Shown: one piece after another, positions 49,959-61,760 of the stretch | Position numbering within the stretch: position 1 is the stretch's first letter | How the letters are laid out: each line of letters opens with the position of its first letter | NCBI RefSeq assembly: GCF_003987275.1 | Contig: NZ_PIQF01000001.1 | Span: 310,001-374,000 of the forward strand | Source: Idiomarina seosinensis | Lineage (GTDB): Bacteria; Pseudomonadota; Gammaproteobacteria; Enterobacterales; Alteromonadaceae | Direction: 5' to 3' | DNA: 64,000 nucleotides | The notes under the pieces: model-generated | The model's input: the letters and a program-made list of their open reading frames with translations, nothing else | Databases searched by the model: none | What the model was told of the DNA's origin: nothing | Made by a program: the position numbers and the translations under genes

Positions 49959-51837
49959 GGGCAAGCTCCTCGGGGGTTACCAGTTTATACTGTTGGTACC
50001 AAGCGTCCAGTATTTCACGAGCAGCCGGAGCCGCAACGCTACCGCCACCGCCAACCACGTTTTCCATTGCAACCGTAACCACGACTTGTGGGTCGTCGGC
50101 GGGTGCGTAGCCGACATACATGGCATTATCACGATATTTTTCGGCGATATCTTCTGCTACATATTCTTCGTCTTCGCCCAGGTTAACGACCTGCGCCGTA
50201 CCGGTTTTCCCCGCTGATGAGTAGGGGGCATCTGCAAAAGCCATGCGCGCTGAGCCTCGATCACCCATGTTAACGTCTTGCATGGCGTCTTTAATGATTG
50301 TCCAGTGCTGTTCATTGTCGATAGTGACGGGCTGTTTATAGATAGGCTCAATTGGGTTTAATCGTGTCGCTTGACCGAAGCCTTTTAATAAACGAGGAGT
50401 GACGAACTGGCCTTCGTTAGCAACAATCGCGGTTGCTGCTGTGAGCTGCATCGGAGTTGCTGTCCAGTAGCTCTGGCCAATGCCTACTGAGAGTGTTTCG
50501 CCAGCGTACCAGGGGCGATTATAACGGGCTCGTTTCCAGCCACGTGACGGCATAAGAGCGGGTATTTCCTCGTGAATATCGATACCTGTTTTCTCACCAA
50601 AGCCAAATTGGGTCATAAAGCTTGATATTTTATCGACACCGAGTTTAAGCGCTAAATCGTAATAAAATACATCGCAGCTTTCAGCAATTGCGGTATTAAT
50701 ATTTACCCATCCGTGGCCCCAGGAAAGCCAGTCACGGTAGCGGCGGTCAACGCCTTTTATTTCAAACCAGCCTGGATCCCAAATACGACTGCTGGGGGTA
50801 ATTGTGCCGTCAACTAGACCGAGTAACCCTATCTGAGGTTTTATGGTTGACGCTGGTGGGTATCCACCTTGTGTTGCGCGGTTTAGCAAGGGGCTAGAAC
50901 TTGAGTTAAGCAGTGATTGGTAGCGTTTATTGGAAATACCATTTACAAACCAGTTCGGATTGTAACTGGGGGTGCTCGCCATCGCCATGATGCCGCCTGT
51001 TTTTGCATCCATTAAGACGATCGAACCACGCCTCTCGCCGAGAATCTCGGTGGCTTTTCGTTGCAGCGCAATATCAAGCTCTAAAACGACATCCTGACCT
51101 GGAGTGGGAGCTTCGGTACTTAATGTGCGAACGGCGCGTCCGCGGTTGTTAACCTCGACTCTTTGATAACCAACTTGACCGTGCAACTGAGTTTCGTAAT
51201 ATTTTTCGATGCCTAATTTGCCAATGGTGCGACTGGCAGCGTAGTTTGCGATCTGCTCGTCTCTTTTCAGTCGCTCAACGTCGCGGCGGTTAATTTTCGC
51301 GACATAACCGACTACGTGAGTGAGTAATTCAGCGTATGGGTAATGGCGAATTAGTCGAGCTTCGATACTAACACCGGGAAAACGATGTTGGTGCGCGGCG
51401 AATGTGGCTACTTGTTTCTGACTCAGTTCATCCAGCAACGTGACGTTATTAAACCGTCGCTGTCCTTTTAAGTTGCGTTCGAATTGTTCAAGATCGCGAT
51501 CATCGATAATGAGTATTTTTTGTAGCTCAGCGATGGTTTTATCCATGTCTTGAATTTCTTCCGGACTTACATCTAAGCTATAAATTGGTATGTTTTCGGC
51601 AAGTAACACGCCATTACGGTCGTATATTAAACCGCGGTTTGGGGCGACGGGGAGTAACTTAATGCGATTATCGTTGGAACGTGTCTGCAATTCGGTATGT
51701 TCTTGTACCTGCAAATTGTAGAGGTTGCCAATGATTAATATAAATACCGAAGCAATAATGGCTATCGCCACAAACACGCGGCGGGCAAATAAGTTAGACT
51801 CACCTTCGTGATCTCGAATCGGCGTTCGGGTTCGCAT
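49945..51837 (-). CDS. mrdA: penicillin-binding protein 2 (MrdA)
   Basis: Monofunctional transpeptidase of lateral-wall synthesis, working with RodA; 630 residues. There is one N-terminal membrane helix (about 22-44), a pedestal/dimerisation domain, then the transpeptidase domain with STIK (in [14 protein letters not shown]), SCD (in [10 protein letters not shown], the usual PBP2 form of the SxN motif) and KTG (in [11 protein letters not shown]). ATG start at 51837. The rlmH-mrdA-rodA order is conserved. Confidence 0.97.
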   Translation of the reverse strand: MRTRTPIRDHEGESNLFARRVFVAIAIIASVFILIIGNLYNLQVQEHTELQTRSNDNRIKLLPVAPNRGLIYDRNGVLLAENIPIYSLDVSPEEIQDMDKTIAELQKILIIDDRDLEQFERNLKGQRRFNNVTLLDELSQKQVATFAAHQHRFPGVSIEARLIRHYPYAELLTHVVGYVAKINRRDVERLKRDEQIANYAASRTIGKLGIEKYYETQLHGQVGYQRVEVNNRGRAVRTLSTEAPTPGQDVVLELDIALQRKATEILGERRGSIVLMDAKTGGIMAMASTPSYNPNWFVNGISNKRYQSLLNSSSSPLLNRATQGGYPPASTIKPQIGLLGLVDGTITPSSRIWDPGWFEIKGVDRRYRDWLSWGHGWVNINTAIAESCDVFYYDLALKLGVDKISSFMTQFGFGEKTGIDIHEEIPALMPSRGWKRARYNRPWYAGETLSVGIGQSYWTATPMQLTAATAIVANEGQFVTPRLLKGFGQATRLNPIEPIYKQPVTIDNEQHWTIIKDAMQDVNMGDRGSARMAFADAPYSSAGKTGTAQVVNLGEDEEYVAEDIAEKYRDNAMYVGYAPADDPQVVVTVAMENVVGGGGSVAAPAAREILDAWYQQYKLVTPEELARADH

Positions 51838-51855
51838 TACGGCTCGGTTACTCGC

Positions 51856-52326
51856 TTATTCCCTGTGATAGGGGTGATTGTTGTTTAAGCTCCAGGCCCG
51901 GTATAGGCTCTCGGCTACGATGATCCGGACGAACGGGTGAGGGAGCGTTAATGGTGATAGCGACCAGCGCTGTTCGGCTGCGTTCAAGCATGCCGCCGAT
52001 AACCCCTCAGGTCCGCCAATAAGTAACGATACATCGCGACCGTCCATTTGCCAACCCTGAAGCTGCTGAGCGAGCTGAGGAGTAGTCCAGGGCTTTCCGG
52101 TTACTTCTAAAGTGACCACACGGTTGCCCTTCGGCACTGCGTTTAACAGCGCCTCGCCTTCAAGCTCAGTTAACCGTTTAAGGTCTGCTTTTTTACCACG
52201 CTTTAGGGGAGCTACCTCATGCAAAACCAGTTTACACTCATTGGCAAATCGCTTTTGATACTCGTTAAAACCCTCTGTTACCCACGTTGGCATTTTGTTG
52301 CCAACGGCGAGTAATTGAATCTGCAC
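51856..52326 (-). CDS. rlmH: 23S rRNA (pseudouridine-1915-N3)-methyltransferase RlmH
   Basis: SPOUT-class methyltransferase acting on pseudouridine 1915 in helix 69; 156 residues, standard. SAM-binding knot residues are seen in [12 protein letters not shown] and the C-terminal [35 protein letters not shown]. The start is GTG at 52326, immediately after the rsfS stop (TAAGTG), with GGAG seven bases upstream inside rsfS. Confidence 0.97.
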   Translation of the reverse strand: MQIQLLAVGNKMPTWVTEGFNEYQKRFANECKLVLHEVAPLKRGKKADLKRLTELEGEALLNAVPKGNRVVTLEVTGKPWTTPQLAQQLQGWQMDGRDVSLLIGGPEGLSAACLNAAEQRWSLSPLTLPHPFVRIIVAESLYRAWSLNNNHPYHRE

Positions 52327-52647
52327 TTACTGGCTCCAAAGCTTTTCAAGTTGGTAAAAATCGCGGATTGATTCCTGCATAACATGCAGCACCACGTCGC
52401 CTAAATCAACCAATACCCACTCTGACTGTTCACCGCCTTCAATACCTATTGGCGGAATCCCAGCGTGTTTAGCCTCGGTAGCAACGTGTTCGGCGATACT
52501 TCTTACGTGGGTTTTTGAATTTCCGGAACAGATAACCATAAAGTCGGCAACATCTGTCTTACCCTGCACATCCAATACTTGCACATCACGTGCTTTCATG
52601 TCGTCGGCTTTATCTATAATAAATTCTCGCAATTGTTCAGCTTGCAA
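52327..52647 (-). CDS. rsfS: ribosomal silencing factor RsfS
   Basis: Binds ribosomal protein L14 and blocks subunit joining in stationary phase. From TTG 52647 the product is 106 residues, beginning QAEQLREFIIDKADDMKARDVQVLDV, the normal family N-terminus, and a GGGAG site lies nine bases upstream. The frame is open to an ATG at 52704 that would add 19 atypical residues and has no ribosome site, so I prefer TTG. Conserved GKTDVADFMVICSGNSKTHVRSIAEHV and SEWVLVDLGDVVLHVM are present. Confidence 0.92.
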   Translation of the reverse strand: MQAEQLREFIIDKADDMKARDVQVLDVQGKTDVADFMVICSGNSKTHVRSIAEHVATEAKHAGIPPIGIEGGEQSEWVLVDLGDVVLHVMQESIRDFYQLEKLWSQ

Positions 52648-52742
52648 ACTCGCTTTCTCCCATACTGTTAAAAACGGTCGTGAAATTGACGCGTTATGCG
52701 CCATAGTTTAGCAGAAAATATAGTCTCAGTGGGAGTCAAACT

Positions 52743-53381
52743 TTAGCAAGTATCGGCGTAAAGTTGTTGCTGCTGGATATAATTGAGTACGGATTCAGGA
52801 ACCGGCACCTCGGTGCACCCTGCGGCTAGTTGTTGTCTAACCTGAGTGGCCGAAACATTGACTAACGGCGTATCCGCGATATAAATCAACCCGTGCTGAT
52901 GGCGGCGCAAGGCAGCTGCTGTATCTGTTTTATGTTGGGCAATATAACTCCGCAGTGAATCGGAGGCCTGATCCAATGTATAGCCGGGGCGAGGCATGAC
53001 TAATAAGTGTGAGTGGTCCAGCAGCTGTTGCCATTGATGCCAGCTGTCTAAAGAGACTAGCGAGTCCATTCCCATTACAAACAGCAAGGTATCTGCAGGG
53101 TACTGTTGGCGGAAGTGCTTTAATGTGTTGACCGTGTAAGAGGGCTGATCGGAATTCAATTCGAAGCCCTCAGCAACCAGATCTGCATGGGGTTGGCAGG
53201 CCAGTTGTACCATTTTCATTCGCTGCTCACCGGTTGCTCCAGGTTGCTCACGATGCGGTGGCACCGCATTAGGCATTAAATGGAGCGTGCCAATTTTCAA
53301 CTCCTCGATGAGAGCCTTGGCTGCTTTTAGGTGACCATTATGAATGGGATCAAAGGTGCCACCGAATAATGCTCTAATCAT
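52743..53381 (-). CDS. nadD: nicotinate-nucleotide adenylyltransferase NadD
   Basis: Adenylates nicotinate mononucleotide in NAD synthesis; 212 residues from ATG 53381. The nucleotidyltransferase motif is GGTFDPIHNGHLKAA, and the C-terminal ISATQVR-type motif appears as VNVSATQVRQQLAAG. The frame extends to 53450 inside holA, but the overlap of ATG with the holA stop (ATGA) and the family N-terminus MIRALFGGTFDP decide the start. Gene order leuS-lptE-holA-nadD is as in E. coli; the cobC-like gene found there before rsfS is missing here. Confidence 0.96.
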   Translation of the reverse strand: MIRALFGGTFDPIHNGHLKAAKALIEELKIGTLHLMPNAVPPHREQPGATGEQRMKMVQLACQPHADLVAEGFELNSDQPSYTVNTLKHFRQQYPADTLLFVMGMDSLVSLDSWHQWQQLLDHSHLLVMPRPGYTLDQASDSLRSYIAQHKTDTAAALRRHQHGLIYIADTPLVNVSATQVRQQLAAGCTEVPVPESVLNYIQQQQLYADTC

Positions 53382-54457
53382 GACGCCATTAACGCTAGCT
53401 GTTGGGTTATTGCCGGCACGTGAGGACCGACACAAATTAAGCTGAGACAATGCAAGAACAATACTTCGGGGTGTTCACCGGATTCGTCTTTTAATGCTAG
53501 TTCAAGCCGTTGCAGCAGTGCGCGTGCTTGTTCCAACGCGGTTCCGGAAAGTTGTTGAGCTCGTTGCGAGTATTGACGTTGCTGCGAACTCCAAATCATC
53601 TGCTGACGAAAAATAGAGTTGGTCTCTAATTGCATTCGTTGGGCTATTTGTAACTGAGATAATGTCTGAACCTCTCGTTGGAATACCCACAACAGTTGAT
53701 GCAGATCGACGTCCTCTTCAAATAAGCGATGCAATCGGTGAGCGGCTTGGCTAAAGTCATTTTGCAATAAGCTTTCCTGCAGCGAGAAAGCATCGAAATG
53801 ACTGACGTCTTGCATGTATTGGCGCACGTCAGTAAGCGTCATTGTCGTATTGCCAGCCGCAGTGTCATTGCTTAGCAACGCCCATTTTTGTAGTTCTTGA
53901 TCCATCGCTGCAAGACTTCCTTCGAACCAGGTAGCAAGCAGCTCAACGGCATCGGTTTCCAACGACAGGCCGTAGCTTTGTGCTCGTTGGTGAATAAATC
54001 CGGGGAGTCTGGCGCGGTCGGGGGTTGGGGTTCGCACTAACCAGCCGTGTTGGCTAAGGGCTTTGAACCAACGACTATTTTGCTGCTCTTTCTTTAGCCG
54101 ATTACCAATAACGACCAGTAACTGGTCCTGAGGGAGATTATTGCAATAGGCGGCAAGAGCTTCAGAACCCTCGCGCCCGGGTTTATTATCCGGCAGTTCC
54201 AATTCGACTAAGGTAAAGCAACTGAATAAGTTCATTGACTGGCCGGAAGAGGTCAACTGTTGCCAGTCGAAATCATTATCCTGAATCCAGTGCTGGCGCT
54301 CCATTTGTTGCTCGCCAAATTGCTGCTTTAAATGCTGACGTAAACTCAGCAGAGTGTCCTGGCGAAGCAATGGTTCCTCACCAAAAATCAGCAGCACAGG
54401 CGGCAACGGCTGCTGCTTTAAAGTTTTAGTGAGTTGCTCAGGGTATAAATTTGGCAT
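53378..54457 (-). CDS. holA: DNA polymerase III delta subunit HolA
   Basis: Clamp-loader subunit that opens the beta clamp; 359 residues. The N-terminal segment PVLLIFGEEPLLRQDTLLSLRQHL and the Asn/Gly-rich DQLLVVIGNRLKKEQQNSRWFKAL are typical of delta. The three-domain length is normal. ATG 54457 is chosen over GTG 54460 directly before it. It begins 4 bases after the lptE stop and ends inside the nadD start. Confidence 0.94.
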   Translation of the reverse strand: MPNLYPEQLTKTLKQQPLPPVLLIFGEEPLLRQDTLLSLRQHLKQQFGEQQMERQHWIQDNDFDWQQLTSSGQSMNLFSCFTLVELELPDNKPGREGSEALAAYCNNLPQDQLLVVIGNRLKKEQQNSRWFKALSQHGWLVRTPTPDRARLPGFIHQRAQSYGLSLETDAVELLATWFEGSLAAMDQELQKWALLSNDTAAGNTTMTLTDVRQYMQDVSHFDAFSLQESLLQNDFSQAAHRLHRLFEEDVDLHQLLWVFQREVQTLSQLQIAQRMQLETNSIFRQQMIWSSQQRQYSQRAQQLSGTALEQARALLQRLELALKDESGEHPEVLFLHCLSLICVGPHVPAITQQLALMAS

Positions 54458-54461
54458 CACG

Positions 54462-54962
54462 CTAATCGGAAAACTTAGTAATAATTTGCCTTACTATGCG
54501 CCGTGCTGCGTCGTCGCGCATTTCAGCCACAAGTATTTCCCGCTCCCGAGTTTTTGCCAATGCAAAGTTAGGATCGTCCTGGTAGTCGCGAGCAACTTCA
54601 ACGCTGTCCTGATAGACGGTCTGGTTGTCCTGAATTATTCGATAATTGACCCGGTAGAGCAGCTCATACTCGGCCACCTGGCCGCTTTCGAACAACGACA
54701 AAGTGCGTCGCTCCAATTTGTCCGAAAGCACCTGCAGCTGGGCTACCTGCTGCTTATTGGCTGGCTCGTTCAGGTTAACTCCTGCAGTCAACAGTCGTTG
54801 TTTTAGACTGTTCTCAAGCTCTTGCGAGTTTACCGACTTTAGTTGCATGTGTTGCAACGTTTGCGGCAGCTGATAATTGTCTCGCAACTGGAATCCACAG
54901 CCGGTTAGCCCAATTGCTACAATTAAACTAACCACTAACACGCGGATGGCACCTAAGGACAT
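54462..54962 (-). CDS. lptE: LPS assembly lipoprotein LptE
   Basis: Outer-membrane lipoprotein that plugs and assembles the LptD LPS transporter; 166 residues. Signal peptide with lipobox GLTGC (Cys22), then the family start GFQLRDNYQLPQTLQHMQL. The C-terminal half has ELLYRVNYRIIQDNQTVYQDSVEVARDYQDDPNFALAK and DDAARRIVRQI, as in the E. coli protein (RlpB). It sits between leuS and holA, separated from leuS by 2 bases. Confidence 0.95.
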   Translation of the reverse strand: MSLGAIRVLVVSLIVAIGLTGCGFQLRDNYQLPQTLQHMQLKSVNSQELENSLKQRLLTAGVNLNEPANKQQVAQLQVLSDKLERRTLSLFESGQVAEYELLYRVNYRIIQDNQTVYQDSVEVARDYQDDPNFALAKTREREILVAEMRDDAARRIVRQIITKFSD

Positions 54963-54964
54963 GG

Positions 54965-57586
<2,622 letters not shown>

Positions 57587-57784
57587 TTAACTAATGGCAT
57601 ACCACATAACCAACATCACGATGATGCCGGTTAAAGCAAAGAAGACGTTCTCAAAGCGCTGACGCTGAATAACTTCTTTGTCTTCGGCACCGCTGGGGAT
57701 GAAAAACATAAGTAAATTAGTGAGACCCAAGCCACCTGCAGCGACTAAGACAGCAAATAATAAAGCATCTAAGATGTTTTCCAT
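57587..57784 (-). CDS. small two-helix membrane protein, function unknown
   Basis: A 65-residue protein that I cannot name. Two hydrophobic helices (about 7-28 and 47-64) flank a short charged loop (GAEDKEVIQRQRFENV). The ATG is at 57784. It lies between lnt and leuS in the same direction, with 32 bases to lnt and 45 to leuS, so it is probably transcribed with them. The regular codon use, clean start and operon position make it a likely real gene. Confidence 0.65.
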   Translation of the reverse strand: MENILDALLFAVLVAAGGLGLTNLLMFFIPSGAEDKEVIQRQRFENVFFALTGIIVMLVMWYAIS

Positions 57785-57816
57785 GGCGTATATTCCTGTA
57801 AAAGTAAAAACCGCTG

Positions 57817-59385
57817 TTATTGTACTGATTTTTCGCGTGCCTGACCACGCTTGTTAAAGGCATTGCGTAACAATGGTAACAAACCGAGTACAGCAATAAA
57901 TAACGCTAACCATTGGCCTGCCCGGGCAAATAAGGTTTGGCCGCTAACCAGCGGTACCTGAGTAGATACTGTCGTTGTTTCAAACTGCGGAGCCTGAGCG
58001 ATTATTTCACCCCATTCGTTGGTGACTGCGGACACGCCATTATTGGTTGCGCGTAACAGCGGGCGACCCATTTCTATGGCCCGCATTTGGGCTATTTGCA
58101 TGTGTTGCCAGGGGCCGTGAGAATCGCCGAACCAAGTGTCGTTACTAACGGTCAGCAAAAAGTCAGTATGCTCTTGCGTATTGCTGCGCACTTGCTCGCT
58201 AAAGGCTATTTCGTAGCAGATTGCAGTATTCAATTGATGTCCGTTTGCGACTAAGTTGGACTGTTCGTAATCACCTCGGCTAAACGACGACATAGGTAGG
58301 TTAAACAGCGGAGCTAAAGGCCGTAGCAGACTCTCAAACGGAACAAATTCACCAATAGGCAGTAATTGATGCTTTTGATAGCGGTTACTGTGGCCGTATT
58401 CGTAAGAATTGTTAAGTTGCTGCTCCGATGATTGTTGGCCGAGCACGATAACACTGTTGAAAAAAGCATCGTTTTCTTGATCGTAATCAATAATGCCCGT
58501 GACCAGTGCCGCACCATTGACTCGAGCGGCTTGATCAATATTGTATAAAATATCGTCTGCGTAGGGTTCAAGGGCGGTAATTGCTGACTCTGGCCAAATG
58601 ATAATGTCGTGTTGATACTGAGGTCGGGTTAAATCAAGGTAACGTAGTATATTTGGCCACTGTTGATCGGCCTGCCATTTTAGTGATTGCTGCACGTTGC
58701 CTTGCACTAACAATACTGAAACCGATGAACCGGAGCGTTGTATTGGTTGTAGACCAGGAGCAAGCCAAGCGCTGATAATTACCACGACCAGCAACAGAGC
58801 ATTGACTGGACGGCGATAACGTAAGCCGGTGACGATCGCCAACGCGACAAACCAGAGCACGACAGTAATACCATATTGACCGATTGATGAGCCTAAGCCA
58901 CCCAGTAATGCATCGGTCTGTGTGTACCCCAGTCCCAGCCAGGGGAAGCCGGTAAAAAGCCAGCCGCGAAGCCATTCGCTGGCCAACCATATGAGTGGCA
59001 GACTATAAGTCCACAGAGTTGAGCGCAGACATAACTTGCGCCAAACGGAAAAAGCAATAGCGGGATACAAAGATAAGTAGGCGATAAGCAGTGCCAGTAC
59101 CAAGATATTAGCGACTTCGGGCATGCCACCATACTTTTCAATACTGACGTATATCCAGCTAAGGCCGGCGCCAAACCATCCGAAACCAAACGCAAAACCG
59201 CTTTTAAAGGCTTGCCGGGGAGATAGCCGCCAGAGTATTACCAATACGAGCGGTAACACCCAGAATGGGATAATAGATAGCGAAAAAGGCGCGTAAGCAA
59301 AACAGAGCGTAGCGCCTAGTAGGATGAGCAGTAGATACCGTAGCCAGGCATTTTTCTGCACCTTATCGCTAAGCGCGGCGATCAC
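57817..59385 (-). CDS. lnt: apolipoprotein N-acyltransferase Lnt
   Basis: Inner-membrane enzyme that adds the third acyl chain to lipoproteins; 522 residues. About six N-terminal helices precede a periplasmic nitrilase domain, and a C-terminal helix follows. The catalytic triad is visible: Glu in IIWPESAITALEPY, Lys in RYQKHQLLPIGEFVPF, Cys in NTAICYEIAFSEQ. It starts at GTG within the corC stop (GTGA), so the two are coupled, as in the E. coli ybeZYX-lnt operon. Lipoproteins encoded nearby (LptE, RlpA, NlpI) are expected substrates. Confidence 0.97.
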   Translation of the reverse strand: MIAALSDKVQKNAWLRYLLLILLGATLCFAYAPFSLSIIPFWVLPLVLVILWRLSPRQAFKSGFAFGFGWFGAGLSWIYVSIEKYGGMPEVANILVLALLIAYLSLYPAIAFSVWRKLCLRSTLWTYSLPLIWLASEWLRGWLFTGFPWLGLGYTQTDALLGGLGSSIGQYGITVVLWFVALAIVTGLRYRRPVNALLLVVVIISAWLAPGLQPIQRSGSSVSVLLVQGNVQQSLKWQADQQWPNILRYLDLTRPQYQHDIIIWPESAITALEPYADDILYNIDQAARVNGAALVTGIIDYDQENDAFFNSVIVLGQQSSEQQLNNSYEYGHSNRYQKHQLLPIGEFVPFESLLRPLAPLFNLPMSSFSRGDYEQSNLVANGHQLNTAICYEIAFSEQVRSNTQEHTDFLLTVSNDTWFGDSHGPWQHMQIAQMRAIEMGRPLLRATNNGVSAVTNEWGEIIAQAPQFETTTVSTQVPLVSGQTLFARAGQWLALFIAVLGLLPLLRNAFNKRGQAREKSVQ

Positions 59386-60266
59386 TCAGATGGATCCTGC
59401 GAGGCTTTACTGGGTTCAGGCAGTGACACCTGCACCTGTTGAATACGTCGTTTGTCAGCGCTGGTAACCCGAAATACGAAACCGCCCAAGGTTATTTCTT
59501 CACCAGGTTGCGGCAAGTGACCAAATCCATGAGCCACTAGTCCACCGACTGTGTCGTGCTCTTCATCGCTGAATTGGGTAGCGAAATGGTCATTGAAATC
59601 TTCGATGGTTGTCAGCGCTTTGATGGAGTATCGACTCGCACTAAGGCGTTTAATATTGGTTTTCTCATCGTCGTTATTGTCGGTTTCATCTTCAATTTCA
59701 CCGACAATTTCTTCTAAAATATCTTCGATGGTGACCAGCCCGGATACGCCGCCATATTCATCGACCACAATGGCCATATGATAACGGTTTGAACGGAAGT
59801 CTTTTAACAAAACATCGACTCGCTTACTCTCCGGGACAATGACCGCAGGGCGCATGACTTTCGCTAACGAGAACTCATCGTCGGTAAAATTGAAACCATA
59901 GCTTAATAGGTCTTTTGCCAGCAGGATTCCTTCGACGTGATCCTTATTGTCGGTCACGACAGGATAGCGACTGTGCTGGGACTCTATGACAATAGGTAAA
60001 AAATCATCGACAACTTGATTAATATCAATGGTTACCATTTGCGAGCGGGGAATCATGATGTCGCGAACTTTTAGTTCGGCAACGTCGAGTACGCCCTCAA
60101 TCATTTCCTTGGTATCATTATCTATCAGGTCACGTTCCTCTGCGTCCTGAATTAAATCGACAAGTTCTTCTCTGCTTTTCGGCTCTCCAGCGAAGACTTG
60201 TAGCAGTCGCGCTGCCCAGGACTTTTGCGAAGAGCCGTTGGCTGAGTGGGGGTTGTCGTCGCTCAT
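59382..60266 (-). CDS. corC: CorC/YbeX CBS-domain transporter-associated protein
   Basis: Cytoplasmic protein of the CorC/HlyC family, linked to magnesium/cobalt efflux and, in E. coli, to ribosome metabolism; 294 residues. Two CBS domains (about 70-195; MIPRSQMVTIDINQVVDDF and YHMAIVVDEYGGVSGLVTIEDILEEIVGEIEDE) precede the C-terminal CorC/HlyC domain (about 208-285). There is no DUF21 membrane part, as in YbeX. The ATG overlaps the ybeY stop by one base. Confidence 0.95.
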   Translation of the reverse strand: MSDDNPHSANGSSQKSWAARLLQVFAGEPKSREELVDLIQDAEERDLIDNDTKEMIEGVLDVAELKVRDIMIPRSQMVTIDINQVVDDFLPIVIESQHSRYPVVTDNKDHVEGILLAKDLLSYGFNFTDDEFSLAKVMRPAVIVPESKRVDVLLKDFRSNRYHMAIVVDEYGGVSGLVTIEDILEEIVGEIEDETDNNDDEKTNIKRLSASRYSIKALTTIEDFNDHFATQFSDEEHDTVGGLVAHGFGHLPQPGEEITLGGFVFRVTSADKRRIQQVQVSLPEPSKASQDPSE

Positions 60267-60757
60267 TAAGCGTTATGCTCCGTGTTAGTGAATACTTGGT
60301 ATGGGTCGGCGATATTCAGTTTGGCTAATATTTGCCGTTCAAGCTGCTCCATTGCCTCAGCTTCATCGTCTTGTATATGATCATACCCTAGTAAGTGAAG
60401 CGTACCGTGGATCACCATATGCGTCCAGTGGTCAATAACGGCTTTGTGCTGTTGTTTGGCTTCTTCCTCGACGACCTCTGCACAGATGACTAAGTCGCCG
60501 AGCAGAGGCAGCGGTAATTCTACCGGGGCCTCAAAAGGAAAGGATAGGACATTGGTCGGATAATCGCGATCTCGGTAGTCACTGTTAAGCTGTTGACCTT
60601 CTTCTTTGCTGACCACGCGCACGGTAACTTCAGCATCGTCTTGCTCAGGACGTGCCAGTGCTAATGCAGCTGTTATCCAACGGTGAATTTGGTCAGCGTC
60701 AGGCAAACGGCTGTCAGGGTCGGGGATGGTAACCTGATAATCGACTTCAATCGCCAT
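60266..60757 (-). CDS. ybeY: endoribonuclease YbeY
   Basis: Single-strand-specific RNase that takes part in 16S rRNA 3'-end maturation and ribosome quality control; 163 residues from ATG 60757. The zinc site HGTLHLLGYDH near the C-terminus is intact. The frame is open to 60826 inside ybeZ, but MAIEVDYQVTIPDPDSRLPD is the expected N-terminus, overlapping ybeZ by 11 bases. Coupled translation with ybeZ is likely. Confidence 0.96.
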   Translation of the reverse strand: MAIEVDYQVTIPDPDSRLPDADQIHRWITAALALARPEQDDAEVTVRVVSKEEGQQLNSDYRDRDYPTNVLSFPFEAPVELPLPLLGDLVICAEVVEEEAKQQHKAVIDHWTHMVIHGTLHLLGYDHIQDDEAEAMEQLERQILAKLNIADPYQVFTNTEHNA

Positions 60758-61745
60758 GTTTCTGCTGACTGTCAAAGTCTTCATAGGCTTGCACGATACG
60801 CTGTACAACAGGATGTCGAACCACATCTCCCGCCTGGAAGAAGGTAAAGCTAATGTCGTCTACCTTACTTAATACCTCTATGGCGTGGCGCAAACCGGAA
60901 CGTTGTCCGCGTGGCAAGTCAATTTGGGTAATATCGCCGGTGATGACTGCGCGCGAGTTAAAGCCGATACGGGTTAGGAACATTTTCATTTGTTCCATCG
61001 TGGTGTTTTGGCTTTCGTCGAGAATGATAAACGCGTCATTCAGCGTTCGTCCACGCATATAAGCAAGTGGTGCTACTTCAATCACGTTGCGCTCAATTAA
61101 CTTTTCAACTTTTTCAAAGCCAAGCATTTCGAACAGAGCATCGTATAATGGACGTAAATACGGATCGACTTTTTGCGCTAGGTCGCCCGGCAAAAAGCCT
61201 AGCTTTTCACCGGCTTCCACCGCGGGACGGGTTAATAGAATACGGCGAACTTCCTGGCGCTCCAGAGCATCTACGGCACAAGCGACGGCTAAGTAGGTCT
61301 TACCGGTACCTGCCGGACCGATACCAAAGTTCACGTCGTGCGCTAAAATCGCTCTAACGTAACCTGCTTGACTGTGATTGCGAGGCTTTATCAAACCGCG
61401 TTTGGTTTTGATGTGGGTCATCTTTTCTGCCGCAGGATCAGAGTCATCCTGTTCCAGCACTTTTGCCTGCTGGATTGCCAAATGCACTTGTTGTGGCTCG
61501 ATAGTACCCTGGTCGCCTCTGACGGTCGCAGTCTCTACGTATAGATCGCGAAGGATGTTCTGCACCGCAGCGACGGTATGATTTGGACCGATAAGGCGGA
61601 AATGATGACCACGGTGGGTAATTTCGACGCCCAACCGACGTTCTATGTGCTTAAGGTTCTCGTCGAACGGGCCGCATAAATCGGAAAGCCGACGCAAGTC
61701 GGTCGGCTCTAGTGTAAATTCAATATCTGCTGTACGTTGGTTCAA
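60747..61745 (-). CDS. ybeZ: PhoH-like ATPase YbeZ
   Basis: PhoH-family NTPase that partners with YbeY in RNA metabolism; 332 residues. Walker A is GPAGTGKTYLAV and the Walker B-like segment is NDAFIILDESQNTTMEQMKMFLTRIG. It begins at TTG 61745 with GAGGA five bases upstream; the product starts NQRTADIEFTLEP. miaB ends 15 bases upstream on the same strand, so miaB-ybeZ-ybeY-corC-lnt forms one operon-like run. Confidence 0.96.
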   Translation of the reverse strand: MNQRTADIEFTLEPTDLRRLSDLCGPFDENLKHIERRLGVEITHRGHHFRLIGPNHTVAAVQNILRDLYVETATVRGDQGTIEPQQVHLAIQQAKVLEQDDSDPAAEKMTHIKTKRGLIKPRNHSQAGYVRAILAHDVNFGIGPAGTGKTYLAVACAVDALERQEVRRILLTRPAVEAGEKLGFLPGDLAQKVDPYLRPLYDALFEMLGFEKVEKLIERNVIEVAPLAYMRGRTLNDAFIILDESQNTTMEQMKMFLTRIGFNSRAVITGDITQIDLPRGQRSGLRHAIEVLSKVDDISFTFFQAGDVVRHPVVQRIVQAYEDFDSQQKHGD

Positions 61746-61760
61746 TCCAATCCTCGTTTT

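Noticed and set aside
50680-50700. Loss of the SxN motif in PBP2 (SCD instead)
   Set aside because: S-C/S-D is the normal form in PBP2 proteins, so this is not a defect.
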